DNA of 64,000 bases from Chitinophagales bacterium (GCA_013299105.1 JAAFJY010000026.1:1-64000), one strand, 5' to 3'. Positions 42,612 through 53,113 are shown, numbered from the stretch's first letter. Translations and numbers: made by a program. Notes: generated from the sequence alone by a model not told the origin.

Positions 42612-45452
42612 TCATCTCAACTCCTCTTTCAAAAACCGCCCAGTATGGCTCTCTTCAGCCTTCACAATTTCCTCCGGCGTACCTGTACAAAGCACTCGGC
42701 CACCGCGCTGCCCGCCTTCCGGCCCCATGTCAATAATGTAGTCTGCGACTTTGATCACGTCCAGGTTATGCTCGATGATCAGGACCGTGTTGCCGCGTTC
42801 GACCAATTTGTTGATGACTTCCAGCAAGGCTCGGATGTCCTCAAAATGCAGGCCAGTGGTGGGTTCATCAAGGATGTAGATGGTGCGGCCCGTATCGCGT
42901 TTCGATAGTTCTTCGGCCAGTTTCACCCTTTGTGCTTCGCCGCCAGAGATGGTGGTGGCCTGCTGGCCCAGGGTGATGTAGCCCAAGCCCACTTCCTGTA
43001 AGGTTTTGAGCTTGCGGTAAATGGAGGGGATGTTTTCGAAAAACCCCGCTGCCTCACTCACTGGCATATCCAAAACGTCGTTGATTGACTTACCTTTGTA
43101 CAAGACTTCCAGGGTTTCGCGGTTGTAGCGGCGGCCTTGGCAGGTCTCGCAATGCACGTATACGTCGGGTAAGAAGTTCATTTCGATCACCCTCATGCCA
43201 GAGCCTTCGCAGGTTTCGCAGCGCCCACCTTTCACGTTGAAGGAAAAACGTCCTGGTTTGTAGCCCCTTATTTTGGCTTCTGGCAATTCCGAAAAAATCT
43301 TGCGGATGTCGGTAAAAACCCCGGTATATGTGGCTGGATTGGAGCGCGGAGAGCGGCCAATGGGTGATTGGTCAATTTCAATGACCTTGTCCAGGTGCTC
43401 AAGCCCCTTGATGGCCCGGTGTTCCATTGGTGGTTTGAGGCTATTGTAGAAATGTTGGCGCAGGATCGGATAAAGGGTCTCATTGATCAGGGTCGACTTG
43501 CCACTGCCCGAAACGCCAGTTACACAACACAAAACCCCCAGCGGAATTTTGATGCTAATGTCTTTAAGATTATTGCCCGTAGCGCCTTCCAGCTCCAAAA
43601 ACTGGCCATTGCCCTTGCGCCTTTGGGTAGGCACTTCGATTTTGCGGCGATTGGCCAGGTAATCTGAGGTGATGGTGGATTTGTCTTTGAATGAACTGGG
43701 ATGCCCCTCGGCCACCAGTTCACCGCCAAATTTTCCAGCTCCTGGCCCCAGGTCGATGAGGTAATCGGAGGCCAGCATGATGTCTTTGTCGTGTTCTACG
43801 ACCAAAACGGTGTTTCCGATGTTGCTCAATTGTCGCAGGGCTTCGATCAGGCGCTGGTTGTCGCGTTGGTGCAAGCCAATGCTGGGTTCATCCAATATAT
43901 AGGTAATGCCCGTGAGTTGAGAGCCGATTTGGGTAGCCAGGCGGATGCGCTGCGACTCTCCACCCGAGAGGGTACGTGCCGTCCGGTTGAGGGTCAAATA
44001 TTCCAAGCCTACGTGCATGAGGAAACCCAGGCGCAGGTTGATTTCTTTCATCACCTCCTTGCCGATGGTTTGCTGGCGCTCGCTGAGGTGGGCGGGGGTT
44101 TCAGCCATCCAGTCCACCAAGTCTGCAATGTCCATGCTGGCCAGTTCGCCGATGTGTTTTTCGCGAATGCGATAGTGCAGTGATTCCTGGCGCAAGCGGT
44201 AGCCATTGCACTCCGGGCAGGGTGTAACGCTCATGAACTCCTCGGCCCAAAGGCGGATTTTTTCCGAACTGGTTTCCGAGTACCAGCGCATCAGGGCTTT
44301 CACTAGGCCTTCGCCGATAATATTGTAGACTTGGTCCTCTTCGCTGCTACTTTTACTACCATATTTGCCACCCGAGCCATTCATGATCAAGTCAATGGCT
44401 TCCTTGGGCACATTTTTGATTGGGGTAGAAAGCAAAAACTTGTACTCCTTGGCAATGACCCTGATTTGCTTGAAAGCCAGATTTTCACGCGCCTCACCCA
44501 GTGGGGCAAAAGCGCCATCGTCAATGCTGAGTTCTGGGTTGGGAATAACCTTGTCGATGTCAACTTGATTGATGTTGCCCAGACCATTGCAAGTAGGGCA
44601 AGCCCCATAAGGAGAGTTGAAGGAAAAGGTATTGGGTGAAGGTTCTTCATAGGAAACCCCCGACTCCAGGTCGAACAAGTGCTTGCTGTAGGTGGTGATC
44701 TGGTTGGTGTCCTGGTTGAGGGCCATGATCACGCCATTACCCATTTTCAGGGCGGTAGCCATTGACTCGAACAAGCGCTGGGGTTGCTTGGGGTTGATCG
44801 TCAGGCGATCAATGACCAGCTCGATGTCGTGGGTTTTGTAGCGGTCCACCTGCATATTGGCCTTGATGTCCTCCATTTCGCCATTGATGCGGATGCGCAC
44901 AAAACCCTGCTTGCGCACCTGCTCAAACAACTCGCGGTAATGCCCCTTGCGGCCACGCACCAGAGGGGCCAGGATGGCGATTTTTTGGTCTTTTAGGTCT
45001 AGCAGGATGCGTTCGCGCATTTGCTCTTCGCTAAAACGCTCCATTTTTTTACCCGTCACAAAAGAGTAGGCGTCGGCAGTACGGGCGTACAAAAGGCGTA
45101 AGAAGTCGTAAATTTCGGTAATGGTTCCAACGGTGGAACGAGGATTGCGGCCTGTGGTTTTTTGCTCAATCGAAATCACAGGACTCAGGCCGTCGATGCG
45201 TTCCACATCCGGGCGCTCCATTTCGCCGATGAATTGGCGAGCGTAGGAGGAAAATGTCTCCATGTAGCGCCTTTGCCCCTCGGCGTAGATCGTATCGAAA
45301 GCCAAAGATGACTTGCCACTGCCGCTGATGCCCGTGATGACCACCAGTTTGTTGCGAGGGATGCGCACGTCAACCCCTTTCAGGTTGTGTTCGCGAGCGC
45401 CGATTACCTCAATTGCATCCAGAGGTGGTGTAGGAGTGGGTGTAGTTGACAT
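42612..45452 (-). CDS. uvrA: Excinuclease ABC subunit A
   Basis: 946 residues, full length. Two ABC ATPase modules with Walker A GISGSGKSSLAFDT and GVSGSGKSTLINET, signature LSGGESQRIRLATQIGS and ISGGEAQRVKLAEELS, and Walker B ILDEPSIGLHQRD and ILDEPTTGLHFED. Zinc modules CPTCNGLG, CPECNGYR, CETCEGSG and CETCQGRR are present. It forms the UvrA2B damage-scanning complex of nucleotide excision repair in the cytosol. No uvrB is near. Confidence 0.97.
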   Translation of the reverse strand: MSTTPTPTPPLDAIEVIGAREHNLKGVDVRIPRNKLVVITGISGSGKSSLAFDTIYAEGQRRYMETFSSYARQFIGEMERPDVERIDGLSPVISIEQKTTGRNPRSTVGTITEIYDFLRLLYARTADAYSFVTGKKMERFSEEQMRERILLDLKDQKIAILAPLVRGRKGHYRELFEQVRKQGFVRIRINGEMEDIKANMQVDRYKTHDIELVIDRLTINPKQPQRLFESMATALKMGNGVIMALNQDTNQITTYSKHLFDLESGVSYEEPSPNTFSFNSPYGACPTCNGLGNINQVDIDKVIPNPELSIDDGAFAPLGEARENLAFKQIRVIAKEYKFLLSTPIKNVPKEAIDLIMNGSGGKYGSKSSSEEDQVYNIIGEGLVKALMRWYSETSSEKIRLWAEEFMSVTPCPECNGYRLRQESLHYRIREKHIGELASMDIADLVDWMAETPAHLSERQQTIGKEVMKEINLRLGFLMHVGLEYLTLNRTARTLSGGESQRIRLATQIGSQLTGITYILDEPSIGLHQRDNQRLIEALRQLSNIGNTVLVVEHDKDIMLASDYLIDLGPGAGKFGGELVAEGHPSSFKDKSTITSDYLANRRKIEVPTQRRKGNGQFLELEGATGNNLKDISIKIPLGVLCCVTGVSGSGKSTLINETLYPILRQHFYNSLKPPMEHRAIKGLEHLDKVIEIDQSPIGRSPRSNPATYTGVFTDIRKIFSELPEAKIRGYKPGRFSFNVKGGRCETCEGSGMRVIEMNFLPDVYVHCETCQGRRYNRETLEVLYKGKSINDVLDMPVSEAAGFFENIPSIYRKLKTLQEVGLGYITLGQQATTISGGEAQRVKLAEELSKRDTGRTIYILDEPTTGLHFEDIRALLEVINKLVERGNTVLIIEHNLDVIKVADYIIDMGPEGGQRGGRVLCTGTPEEIVKAEESHTGRFLKEELR

Positions 45453-45542
45453 GGATTAGAGCATTGCTTGTTCAAGCCGGGAATTTTTCGCAAAATTCGC
45501 CCATTGAAACAAAGCCACAAGGTAAAACAAAAATTTTAAATC

Positions 45543-45716
45543 ATGAACAACAAGCAAATTTTAGTAGGCATTTTATTGCTGGCCGTTGTCATCCTGGGTA
45601 TTCGCCAGTTGATACCAACCGTTGTTGCCATGACGGGCAGCGCGTTCAATGTGATTGGCATTGTGGCATTGATTGCCATTTTGGGTTATGCCGGCTACCG
45701 CATTTTGCGTGAGTGA
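45543..45716 (+). CDS. 57-residue two-helix membrane peptide
   Basis: A short open frame with ATG and TGA encodes MNNKQILVGILLLAVV followed by a loop, a second hydrophobic stretch (NVIGIVALIAILGYAGYR) and LRE. Codon use matches the neighbours. It lies in the 270-bp gap between divergent uvrA and the convergent FAD oxidoreductase, whose stop is 8 bp away. No family is recognised. Confidence 0.6.
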   Translation: MNNKQILVGILLLAVVILGIRQLIPTVVAMTGSAFNVIGIVALIAILGYAGYRILRE

Positions 45717-45723
45717 AAACTGG

Positions 45724-46959
45724 TCATATACTGGCCAGCATCGCCTCGGTGGCCAGGCGTCCGCTGCGCATGGCCGCATCCAATGAAGCATTGAGCAAAT
45801 AATCGCCTGCCAAGAAAATTTCATCATTCAAGGCTGTTTGGGTGAATGGTACATTATATTTCAACTCGCTTACCTGGGGCAATGACTTGGGAATGTGATA
45901 AGCGGCCAGTTCTTTCAGTTCCAGATCAGCTAGACCAGGTAAACTTTTCAAGGCGGCCACTACTTTTTTCGCGCTTACATCACCCGCAGCGATCCCGGAT
46001 TTGAGCGACACGGAAAGCAAGTGTTTTCCAGGAGGTGCCAAACTTTTACAGACCTCACTGGGCACACAAAAGCTATTGATGGGGTTGTAGGGATCACTGA
46101 GCAAGGCCAAATAGGGGCCATCAACTGGAGGGCGATTCACTTCAAAATAAAGATTGAAAGTGCCATTGAAAACTTGTGGCTCCGAGACCAGGGCCGGAAT
46201 GATTTTACTTGGCTCGGTAGCCACAATTACTTTGTCGAAATACATTTTGTCTCCGGCTGCGAGTTGCAACTCGTGACCTTCGATTTTAGATACCTTCGTA
46301 TTTAGGCGTAGTTCAGTGTTTCTCAGTTTCGAAAAAAGTTGCTGCGGAATAGCAGCAATGCCTTCCGCTGGCAGCAAGGCGTGGCCTTTGCTGAACTGTT
46401 GGAAAACAAAACGAAACATGGCCGCATCGGTTTTCAACTCGTTTTCCAGGAAAATACCACCGAAAAAAGGCCGAAAAAACTGTTCGATCATTTTTTGGCT
46501 AAAACCCCATTCTTGCAAGTAACTCAAAGTACTTTGCTGCTTACCTTTGAACAAATCTGCTTTGGCTTGACCTTTCAGGTAATTGGTGAGCCGCCAAAGC
46601 CGCCATTTGTCCAATAGCGAACCTACTGGTGAAGCGATCATGGGCCACATTTGGCTGGGGTCGCGCAAGGGGTCACTGACTTTGAAGGCCTTTTTTTTAT
46701 CAAAAACCCAAGCGCCAATGCCAAATTTTTGGACTTTTAATTCACCTAGGTTCAAATAATGCCGCACCTCATCGTACTCGCTCAACAAGACCTGAAAACC
46801 CCGGTCAAGATGGAACCCTTCCACCACATCGGTTTTGAGTCGGCCACCGATGCGGTCACTGGCTTCCAATAAAATCGTGGAAAAGCCTGCTTCTTCACAA
46901 TGTTGAGCAGCAACCAAGCCAGCCACTCCGGCTCCGACAATGACAATTTTTGCTCCCAT
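45724..46959 (-). CDS. FAD-dependent amine oxidase / phytoene-desaturase-like oxidoreductase
   Basis: 411 residues from the ATG at MGAKIVIVGAGVAGL; the frame extends 15 codons upstream from a less suitable start. GAGVAGLVAA is the FAD-binding Rossmann motif, with LEASDRIGGRLKTD the second signature. The C-terminal AGDYLLNASLDAAMRSGRLA is the FAD-contacting end of the family. The substrate is unknown; relatives include protoporphyrinogen oxidase and carotenoid desaturases. Confidence 0.85.
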   Translation of the reverse strand: MGAKIVIVGAGVAGLVAAQHCEEAGFSTILLEASDRIGGRLKTDVVEGFHLDRGFQVLLSEYDEVRHYLNLGELKVQKFGIGAWVFDKKKAFKVSDPLRDPSQMWPMIASPVGSLLDKWRLWRLTNYLKGQAKADLFKGKQQSTLSYLQEWGFSQKMIEQFFRPFFGGIFLENELKTDAAMFRFVFQQFSKGHALLPAEGIAAIPQQLFSKLRNTELRLNTKVSKIEGHELQLAAGDKMYFDKVIVATEPSKIIPALVSEPQVFNGTFNLYFEVNRPPVDGPYLALLSDPYNPINSFCVPSEVCKSLAPPGKHLLSVSLKSGIAAGDVSAKKVVAALKSLPGLADLELKELAAYHIPKSLPQVSELKYNVPFTQTALNDEIFLAGDYLLNASLDAAMRSGRLATEAMLASI

Positions 46960-47356
46960 GCTGATACCATTTAAAACCTTTGGCAAACAAGTGTGTCGAA
47001 GCAAAGTTCAACCAAATGCGCAAACTGGTACGATTCCGTAGCTCAACTTCTCAACTTCTCTACCCTATTTACCCTTCAACCAACTATACCCCGCACACGG
47101 TATTTTTAACTTCAGGAAAGAAAGCGCTGGTAATTTCAGAAATAAATATGTACTTTTACCTTCTGAAACCTTACCCTTCTTTGCATTTTTGTGGTCTCAA
47201 ATGCTCATCCGGTCTTAACAATCTAGTTTTTGCACATTTATTTTTGGCAACTGACCATAGCTGTCACAATAAAATAATTTTTATTTGTGTTCAGCAAGGG
47301 TTATTTTGCTCCTTCTTCATTGCAACCAAAAACTATTGCATAAATATTTTCTACCC
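46960..47356 (+). other. Divergent intergenic region
   Basis: About 400 bp between the FAD oxidoreductase and the T9SS gene with no supported gene. It contains TTCAAC-like fragments near 47043-47083, and is otherwise AT-rich. Confidence 0.4.
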
Positions 47357-49534
47357 ATGATCCGGTGTTTATTTACATTGCTACTAACAGGTTGTTCATT
47401 CATGCTTTCAGGCCAAGCCCTGAACATCATCAACCAAAGTGATTCATCCTACCTGCTTTTTGAAGCAGAAGGATTTACCGAAAACCACCCTTCGAACACA
47501 GCGGGTGGTGTAAGCTGGGAAACCAAAAAAGACGGCAAGTTTCTTGCCATTGGGACTTCCAGCAGCCGTACTTTCCCCAACCTGGACTATGGTGCCGGGA
47601 AAGTAGTTTACCGCATTCGGGTTAACTCAACTGGAAATTACACCTTGTTTTTCCGCCGCAAGTTGATTGAGCCCAATGCTACTTTCATCCTGCCACGCTT
47701 CAATGAAGCTGCAACTTCTACTGTTCGCCGCCGGGTGGTTTGTGATGGTGGCCCTGATGCCGGGTTCATTTGGCAGTCCAGCCGTCGCAATTTCTTTCTG
47801 ACGGCCAACACGACTTATCACATCATTCTTTTACCAGAAAACACCAAAGGTTTGCTGATTGATCAGTTTCTGTTGCACGCTGATGAGCGTGTGGTGGCTG
47901 AAGACCTGCAACGTGCTCCACTGGTTTTGTCTAATGTGATCAATGAGTCTACCCAAGGCTTGTTGGCTTACAACTTGCCTGAAATTGGTAATTTGCCCAA
48001 CTGGGATTTTTCCAAAAATGAAAGCAAAGGGGTAACTGAATTCAAAAAACCTGCTGAAAGCAAAGGTTACTACCCATACTCTGGTAAAGCCTTTCTCGAA
48101 CTGAACCGCGATGGGGGCAAAGCTCGCTTGGTGATGAACCCAGTCGACCTGTCAGATTGCTTCTTGTATTTTGGTGACCTAGACCTCAACTTGCGCTTGA
48201 TGTCGCCAGATGAGAGCATTTCTAACCAGGATACCGTCAAGATTTTTGCCATCCTGCAAGGCTTGAGCACCCAAACGGTAAAAGTAGCCGAATATGCAGG
48301 CATCAGCCTGGCTTACCAGCGCCTGGAGGCTAAATTGCCTGGCAACACATCAGTGTACAACAAGGTAACTTATGTGATTGAATACACTGGCAACGGCAAT
48401 GAAAAACTGTGGATCGACGATCTATATGTGAAATACCGCAGCGTGCCTTATGGCAATGTGCTGCTTCCACCTTCCAACTTGCAAATCCTGGAAGATACGA
48501 TCATCTTGGGCCCTCCATTTTATACTTTCTCTATCCTCGGCAGCTTGACCGATTCCATGGCCAAGCGCAGTACTTTCTTCTGGAATTTCCGTGGACAGAA
48601 AGACACACTCGTTAAAGGGGGCGATACCCTGCGTTATGCATTTCCCAAACCAGGCGTGTACGACATCACCCTGACCATCAAGACGCGATCTTTCATCGAT
48701 CCAAATTGCGACAGCACCATCACTGTAGTGACCAAAACAGTAAATATTCCAGTTTTCGATCCTAAAAAGTTAGAAGCTCCAAAAGATACTACCAATACTG
48801 GTGGTAACAATGGTGGAAATACAGGTGGAACTGGAACCGGAACCGGTGGTACCGGAACGGGAACTGGAACAGGTACAGGTGGAACAGGTACAGGTGGAAC
48901 AGGTACAGGTGGAACAGGTACAGGTGGAACAGGTACTGGTGGAACAGGTACTGGTGGAACAGGTACTGGTGGAACGGGAACTGGCACAGGAACTGGCGGC
49001 ACTGGTACTGGCGGCACTGGTACTGGTGGTACAGGTGGTACAGGTACAGGAACTGGTGGTACAGGTACGGGTACAGGTACGGGTGGTACAGGAACTGGGA
49101 CAGGTACGGGTGGTACAGGAACTGGCGGCACTGGAACGGGAACTGGAACGGGAACTGGTACGGGAACTGGCGGAACGGGAACTGGTACGGGTACGGGAGG
49201 TACAGGAACTGGCGGTACGGGTACGGGCGGCACTGGAACTGGCACGGGCACAGGCGGTACAGGGGGCGGTGTAGTCGTTCCTACGCCTACTGAAGTAGTT
49301 GGTTTGCAGGTGTACCCTAACCCAACCAATGACCTGCTCATCATCCAAACCGAAAACTTGGTGCCACTGACCTACGAACTGAGCAATATGCGTGGTCAGG
49401 TACTGTTCAAAGGAACTTTCACGGGTCAAATTGTACTTTCCTTGGGCACACAACCAGTCGGCACTTACTTCTTGCGCATCATCAATGCGAAAGGAGAGTT
49501 GGTCGGTACGGTTTGGCGCATCATCAAGCGATAG
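47357..49534 (+). CDS. T9SS cargo protein with PKD domain and Gly/Thr repeat linker
   Basis: 725 residues from the ATG at MIRCLFTLLLTGCSF. Residues 24-180 form a beta-rich region resembling a carbohydrate-binding module (LLFEAEGFTENHPSNTAGG, VYRIRVNSTGNYTLFFRR). Residues about 395-460 are PKD-like (KRSTFFWNFRGQKDTLVKGG, FPKPGVYDITLTI). Residues about 480-638 are almost only Gly and Thr (GTG and GGTG units). Residues 645-725 are the T9SS type A sorting domain (LQVYPNPTNDLLII, VGTYFLRIINAKGE). Probably surface-anchored; a role in binding polysaccharide is inferred. Confidence 0.85.
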   Translation: MIRCLFTLLLTGCSFMLSGQALNIINQSDSSYLLFEAEGFTENHPSNTAGGVSWETKKDGKFLAIGTSSSRTFPNLDYGAGKVVYRIRVNSTGNYTLFFRRKLIEPNATFILPRFNEAATSTVRRRVVCDGGPDAGFIWQSSRRNFFLTANTTYHIILLPENTKGLLIDQFLLHADERVVAEDLQRAPLVLSNVINESTQGLLAYNLPEIGNLPNWDFSKNESKGVTEFKKPAESKGYYPYSGKAFLELNRDGGKARLVMNPVDLSDCFLYFGDLDLNLRLMSPDESISNQDTVKIFAILQGLSTQTVKVAEYAGISLAYQRLEAKLPGNTSVYNKVTYVIEYTGNGNEKLWIDDLYVKYRSVPYGNVLLPPSNLQILEDTIILGPPFYTFSILGSLTDSMAKRSTFFWNFRGQKDTLVKGGDTLRYAFPKPGVYDITLTIKTRSFIDPNCDSTITVVTKTVNIPVFDPKKLEAPKDTTNTGGNNGGNTGGTGTGTGGTGTGTGTGTGGTGTGGTGTGGTGTGGTGTGGTGTGGTGTGGTGTGTGTGGTGTGGTGTGGTGGTGTGTGGTGTGTGTGGTGTGTGTGGTGTGGTGTGTGTGTGTGTGGTGTGTGTGGTGTGGTGTGGTGTGTGTGGTGGGVVVPTPTEVVGLQVYPNPTNDLLIIQTENLVPLTYELSNMRGQVLFKGTFTGQIVLSLGTQPVGTYFLRIINAKGELVGTVWRIIKR
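48799..49267 (+). repeat. Gly/Thr-coding tandem repeat (GGTACAGGTGGAACA type)
   Basis: About 470 bp of 6-, 9- and 15-bp units coding GT, GTG and GGT. It begins with near-perfect 15-bp repeats of GGAACAGGTACAGGT and becomes more varied towards the 3' end. Slippage here would change linker length in frame. Antisense frames over it are artefacts. Confidence 0.85.
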
Positions 49535-49577
49535 TTGTAAGTAGACCCACAGGCGCTTAAATATCTGCCGAATATGC

Positions 49578-49625
49578 CACAAAGCCCTGCTTCCTTAACT
49601 TGGAGGCGGGGCTTTGTGTTTTTTG
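49578..49625 (+). terminator. Intrinsic terminator of the T9SS gene
   Basis: CACAAAGCCCTGC pairs with GCGGGGCTTTGTG, followed by TTTTTTG. It lies 43 bp past the stop. Confidence 0.88.
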
Positions 49626-49669
49626 TAAAAGCTTACCCTGCTTGAACGATTGCTACGGATTCCCCATCT

Positions 49670-49692
49670 TTTCAACCCTTCAACTTTTCAAC
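49670..49692 (+). repeat. TTTCAACNNT microrepeat array
   Basis: Three TTCAAC units at 9-10 bp spacing end 12 bp before the GmhA-like start codon, as in the arrays at 25288 and 54052. Confidence 0.6.
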
Positions 49693-49703
49693 TACTTTTC
49701 ACC

Positions 49704-50267
49704 ATGACCTATGAGACCTTCATCGCTGATTACCTGAACAGACAGCAACAAGTATTGAGTGAACTACCCCAAACCCAAATTGCCGATTTGATCACCATTT
49801 TTGAAAAAGCCTGGCACGAAAACCGCCAGATTTTCGCCTGCGGCAATGGTGGCAGTGCGGCCAATGCTTCGCATTTTATCACCGACCTGAGTAAAGGTGC
49901 GTCCGATAAACTAGGCAAACCCTTTCGCGGCATGTCGCTCAATGACAACACGCCCTGGATTACAGCCCTGGGCAATGATTACAATTATGACGACATTTTC
50001 GTGCGTCAATTGATGAACTTTGCCCAAGCTGGCGACTTGTTCATGGGCCTGAGCGTGAGTGGCAACTCTCACAATGTGGTGAAAGCCACTCGTTGGGCCA
50101 AAGAAAATGGCTTGTTTACCATCGCACTGACCGGAGCAGGAGACAATCAGTTGGCCCAATTGGCGGAGTTCGTGATCCAAGTGCCGGATCAACATTTTGG
50201 TCGGGTCGAGGACCTGCAAATGGGGATTTGCCACCTGATTTGCTATGCGTTTATTGAGGGGGAATGA
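49704..50267 (+). CDS. gmhA: SIS-domain phosphosugar isomerase (GmhA/LpcA-like)
   Basis: 187 residues from MTYETFIADYL; an upstream frame start adds an unlikely leader. The SIS fold is seen in IFACGNGGSAANASHFITDL, DLFMGLSVSGNSHNVVKATR and FTIALTGAGDNQ. The final EDLQMGICHLICYAFIE with its His matches sedoheptulose-7-phosphate isomerase, the first step of ADP-heptose synthesis for LPS. No other heptose gene is adjacent, so the symbol is by family resemblance. Confidence 0.78.
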   Translation: MTYETFIADYLNRQQQVLSELPQTQIADLITIFEKAWHENRQIFACGNGGSAANASHFITDLSKGASDKLGKPFRGMSLNDNTPWITALGNDYNYDDIFVRQLMNFAQAGDLFMGLSVSGNSHNVVKATRWAKENGLFTIALTGAGDNQLAQLAEFVIQVPDQHFGRVEDLQMGICHLICYAFIEGE

Positions 50268-50270
50268 TGG

Positions 50271-50322
50271 AATAAAACAAGCCAGCCTTAGAGTCTCCCC
50301 CCGAAGCTGGCCTGTTTTATTG
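50271..50322. terminator. Bidirectional intrinsic terminator
   Basis: AATAAAACAAGCCAGC pairs with GCTGGCCTGTTTTATT around an 18-nt loop, with one bulge. It lies between the convergent gmhA-like and clpB genes. Confidence 0.85.
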
Positions 50323-50329
50323 CATCAGC

Positions 50330-50386
50330 CTAAGAATAGTCGAAATTGGGCCGTTTTATGACAAACAAAAAATTTTAAACATACTC
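50330..50386. mobile_element. Family A element remnant (right end only)
   Basis: CGAAATTGGGCCGTTTTATG and TTTTAAACATACTC match the right third of the complete copies at 3128 and 13683. The left two thirds are missing. It lies 13 bp past the clpB stop. Confidence 0.65.
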
Positions 50387-50398
50387 AAAAAAGCCGAA

Positions 50399-53113
50399 TC
50401 ACTTCTCCTCTTCTTCCTTTGCGGCTTCAGCCTCTTTTGGTGCCTCAGCAACCTTGGGTTCCTCTGCAACAGTTACAACTGGCACCGCAGGAGCCTCTTC
50501 TTTCTTGCCCGGAGTTTTTCCAAAAGTCAATCCTTTTTTATCAGCGTCGATGTAGATGGTTTCGCCAGCTAAGATATTACCTCCGAGCATGAGTTTCGAC
50601 AGCTCGTTGATCACTTCCTTTTGCAGGACCCTTTTCATTGGGCGTGCGCCAAATTGGGGATCGTAGCCAAGATCGGCGAGCAGATTTTTGGCCTTGTCGG
50701 TGATTTCGAGGTTGATGCCTTGTTTGGCCAACATGCCTTTGGTCTTCCTGAGCAAGAGGTCCAGAATTTGTTTGATCTCATCTTTGGAGAGGGGCAAAAA
50801 TAGGATTTGCTCGTCGATGCGGTTGAGGAATTCAGGCCGCATGTTTTCCTTCAGCAAGTTAAAAACCTCCTCTTTGGTGGTAGCAATGATCTCGGTGCGG
50901 TGCTTTTCACCCATCTCCGCCAAGTCCTCAAAGTTCTCCATGATGATGTCGGAGCCCAGATTAGAGGTCATTATGATGATGGTGTTTTTAAAATTGGCGA
51001 CCCGGCCTTTGTTATCGGTCAGGCGGCCATCGTCAAGTACTTGTAGCAAGATGTTGAAGGTGTCGGGGTGGGCTTTTTCCACCTCATCGAGCAGGATGAT
51101 CGAGTAAGGCCTGCGGCGCACGGCCTCGGTCAATTGGCCACCTTCGTCGTAACCCACGTATCCCGGAGGCGCACCAACGAGGCGCGACACGGTGTGTTTT
51201 TCCTGGTATTCGCTCATGTCGATGCGGGTGATGGCCCTTTCGTCGTCGAACAATACCTCGGCCAGGGTTTTGGCCAATTCGGTTTTACCCACCCCAGTTG
51301 GACCCAGAAAAATGAACGAGCCAATCGGGCGATCAGCGTCCTGCAAGCCAGCCCGGCTGCGGCGAATGGCGTCTGATACAGCCGCTACAGCTTCATCTTG
51401 ACCAATGAGGCGCAATCCGATTTCGGTTTCAAGGTTCAAGAGCTTGTCCTTTTCGCTCTGGGTCATCTTGTCGACCGGAATGCCCGTCCAGCGACTGACC
51501 ACCTCGGCGATGTCATCAGCGGTAACTTTGTCGTTGGTGAAGCGGTTTTCCTCGGGCAGGGCGGCCAATTTGTCCTCTGCATCCTTAAGGTCTTTCTTTT
51601 TGTCTTCCAACTCGCCGTAACGAATGCGGGCTACGGTGCCAAAATCGCTGGCGCGTTCGGCGCGTTCGGCTTGTTGTTCCAGTTCTTCCATCTCTTTTTT
51701 GATGGACTGGATTTTGTCAACAATCTCTTTTTCGTTTTTGTAAGCGGCCATCAGGGCATCGCGCTTTTCTTTGGCGTTGGCGATTTGCTCCTCAATGGTG
51801 TCGAGTTGTTTTTTGTTTTTCTCGCGCTTGATGGCTTCTCGCTCGATTTCCAATTGGCGTACCTTGCGGTCCCATTCGTCGATTTCTTCGGGCATTGAGT
51901 CCAACTCCAAGCGCAGGCGGGCTGCGGCCTCGTCAATCAGGTCGATGGCCTTATCGGGCAATTGGCGCTCAGTTACGTAGCGGTGCGAGAGTTCTGCGGC
52001 GGCCACTAGGGCCTCGTCGCGGATTTCAATCTTGTGAAAAACCTCGTAGCGCTCCTGCAAGCCCCGCAGAATGGAAATGGTATCTTCCACTGAGGGTTCG
52101 TTAACCATTACCTCCTGGAAGCGGCGCACCAGGGCTTGGTCCTTCTCGAAGTATTTCTGGTACTCGTCCAGAGTGGTAGCACCAATGGTATGCAGTTCAC
52201 CACGGGCCAGGGCTGGTTTGAGGATGTTGGCAGCGTCCATCGCACCATTGCCGCCGCCAGCACCGATCAGGGTATGGATTTCATCCACAAAGAGCACCAC
52301 CTTGCCATCCGAATCGGACACTTCCTGGATTACTGCCTTGAGGCGTTCTTCAAACTCACCTTTGTATTTGGCACCAGCCACCAGGCCAGCGATATCGAGC
52401 ACATAGATTTTTTTGTCGAGCAGGTTTTCGGGCACGTCGCCTTTGACGATGCGCCAGGCCAAACCTTCTACAATCGCGGTTTTACCTACCCCGGCTTCGC
52501 CGATCAGGATGGGGTTGTTCTTTTTGCGGCGCGAAAGGATGTGCAAAACCCGGCGGATTTCCTCATCGCGGCCCACGATGGGGTCCAATTTGCCACTTTC
52601 GGCGCGATCGTTGAGGTTGATGCCGTATTTATTGAGGGCATTGTAGCTTTCTTCTGAGCTTTGATCGGTCACTTTTTTGCCTTTGCGCAATTCAGTAATG
52701 GCTCCTTTCAATAGTTGTTCACTGGCTCCCAGCTCTTTCAGCAAGCGGGCACCGCTATCGTCGCCTTGCAGGATACCCAGCAGCATCAGTTCAATGGAGA
52801 TGTACTGATCGCCCATCTCTTTGAGCATGCTTTTGGCGCGGCTGAGAGATTTGTTGGCTTCATTGGTCAAAAACTGCTTGTCCGAACCCTGTACTTTGGG
52901 GTATTTGAGCACGGCTTCGTCGAGCTTGCGGTGCAGCATAGCCAAGTTGACGTCGGCTTTTTGCAACAAAAAACCAGCTACGCTTTCATCGGTTTCGAGG
53001 ATACCTTTCAACAAGTGTACGGTGTCTACTTGCTGTTGGTCAATGCCAGCTGCAATTTGCTGGGCCTTGAGGATGGACTCCTGGGCTTTTATGGTGAAAT
53101 TATCGTAAGTCAT
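50399..53113 (-). CDS. clpB: ATP-dependent chaperone ClpB
   Basis: 904 residues. N-terminal Clp repeat domains (1-150), first AAA+ module with [15 protein letters not shown] and [16 protein letters not shown], a coiled-coil M domain (about 410-530), second AAA+ module with [16 protein letters not shown] and [12 protein letters not shown], and Arg fingers in the usual places. It disaggregates proteins together with DnaK. The last 40 residues form an extra Glu/Ala/Pro/Val tail ([17 protein letters not shown]) not needed in E. coli ClpB and probably disordered. Single gene. Confidence 0.96.
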   Translation of the reverse strand: MTYDNFTIKAQESILKAQQIAAGIDQQQVDTVHLLKGILETDESVAGFLLQKADVNLAMLHRKLDEAVLKYPKVQGSDKQFLTNEANKSLSRAKSMLKEMGDQYISIELMLLGILQGDDSGARLLKELGASEQLLKGAITELRKGKKVTDQSSEESYNALNKYGINLNDRAESGKLDPIVGRDEEIRRVLHILSRRKKNNPILIGEAGVGKTAIVEGLAWRIVKGDVPENLLDKKIYVLDIAGLVAGAKYKGEFEERLKAVIQEVSDSDGKVVLFVDEIHTLIGAGGGNGAMDAANILKPALARGELHTIGATTLDEYQKYFEKDQALVRRFQEVMVNEPSVEDTISILRGLQERYEVFHKIEIRDEALVAAAELSHRYVTERQLPDKAIDLIDEAAARLRLELDSMPEEIDEWDRKVRQLEIEREAIKREKNKKQLDTIEEQIANAKEKRDALMAAYKNEKEIVDKIQSIKKEMEELEQQAERAERASDFGTVARIRYGELEDKKKDLKDAEDKLAALPEENRFTNDKVTADDIAEVVSRWTGIPVDKMTQSEKDKLLNLETEIGLRLIGQDEAVAAVSDAIRRSRAGLQDADRPIGSFIFLGPTGVGKTELAKTLAEVLFDDERAITRIDMSEYQEKHTVSRLVGAPPGYVGYDEGGQLTEAVRRRPYSIILLDEVEKAHPDTFNILLQVLDDGRLTDNKGRVANFKNTIIIMTSNLGSDIIMENFEDLAEMGEKHRTEIIATTKEEVFNLLKENMRPEFLNRIDEQILFLPLSKDEIKQILDLLLRKTKGMLAKQGINLEITDKAKNLLADLGYDPQFGARPMKRVLQKEVINELSKLMLGGNILAGETIYIDADKKGLTFGKTPGKKEEAPAVPVVTVAEEPKVAEAPKEAEAAKEEEEK

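Noticed and set aside
48634-49344. 236-residue Pro-Val-rich minus-strand frame, and similar frames at 48770-49582 and 48801-49274
   Set aside because: They are the other reading frames of the Gly/Thr-coding tandem repeat. Open frames are expected over such repeats, and they lack signal or family features.
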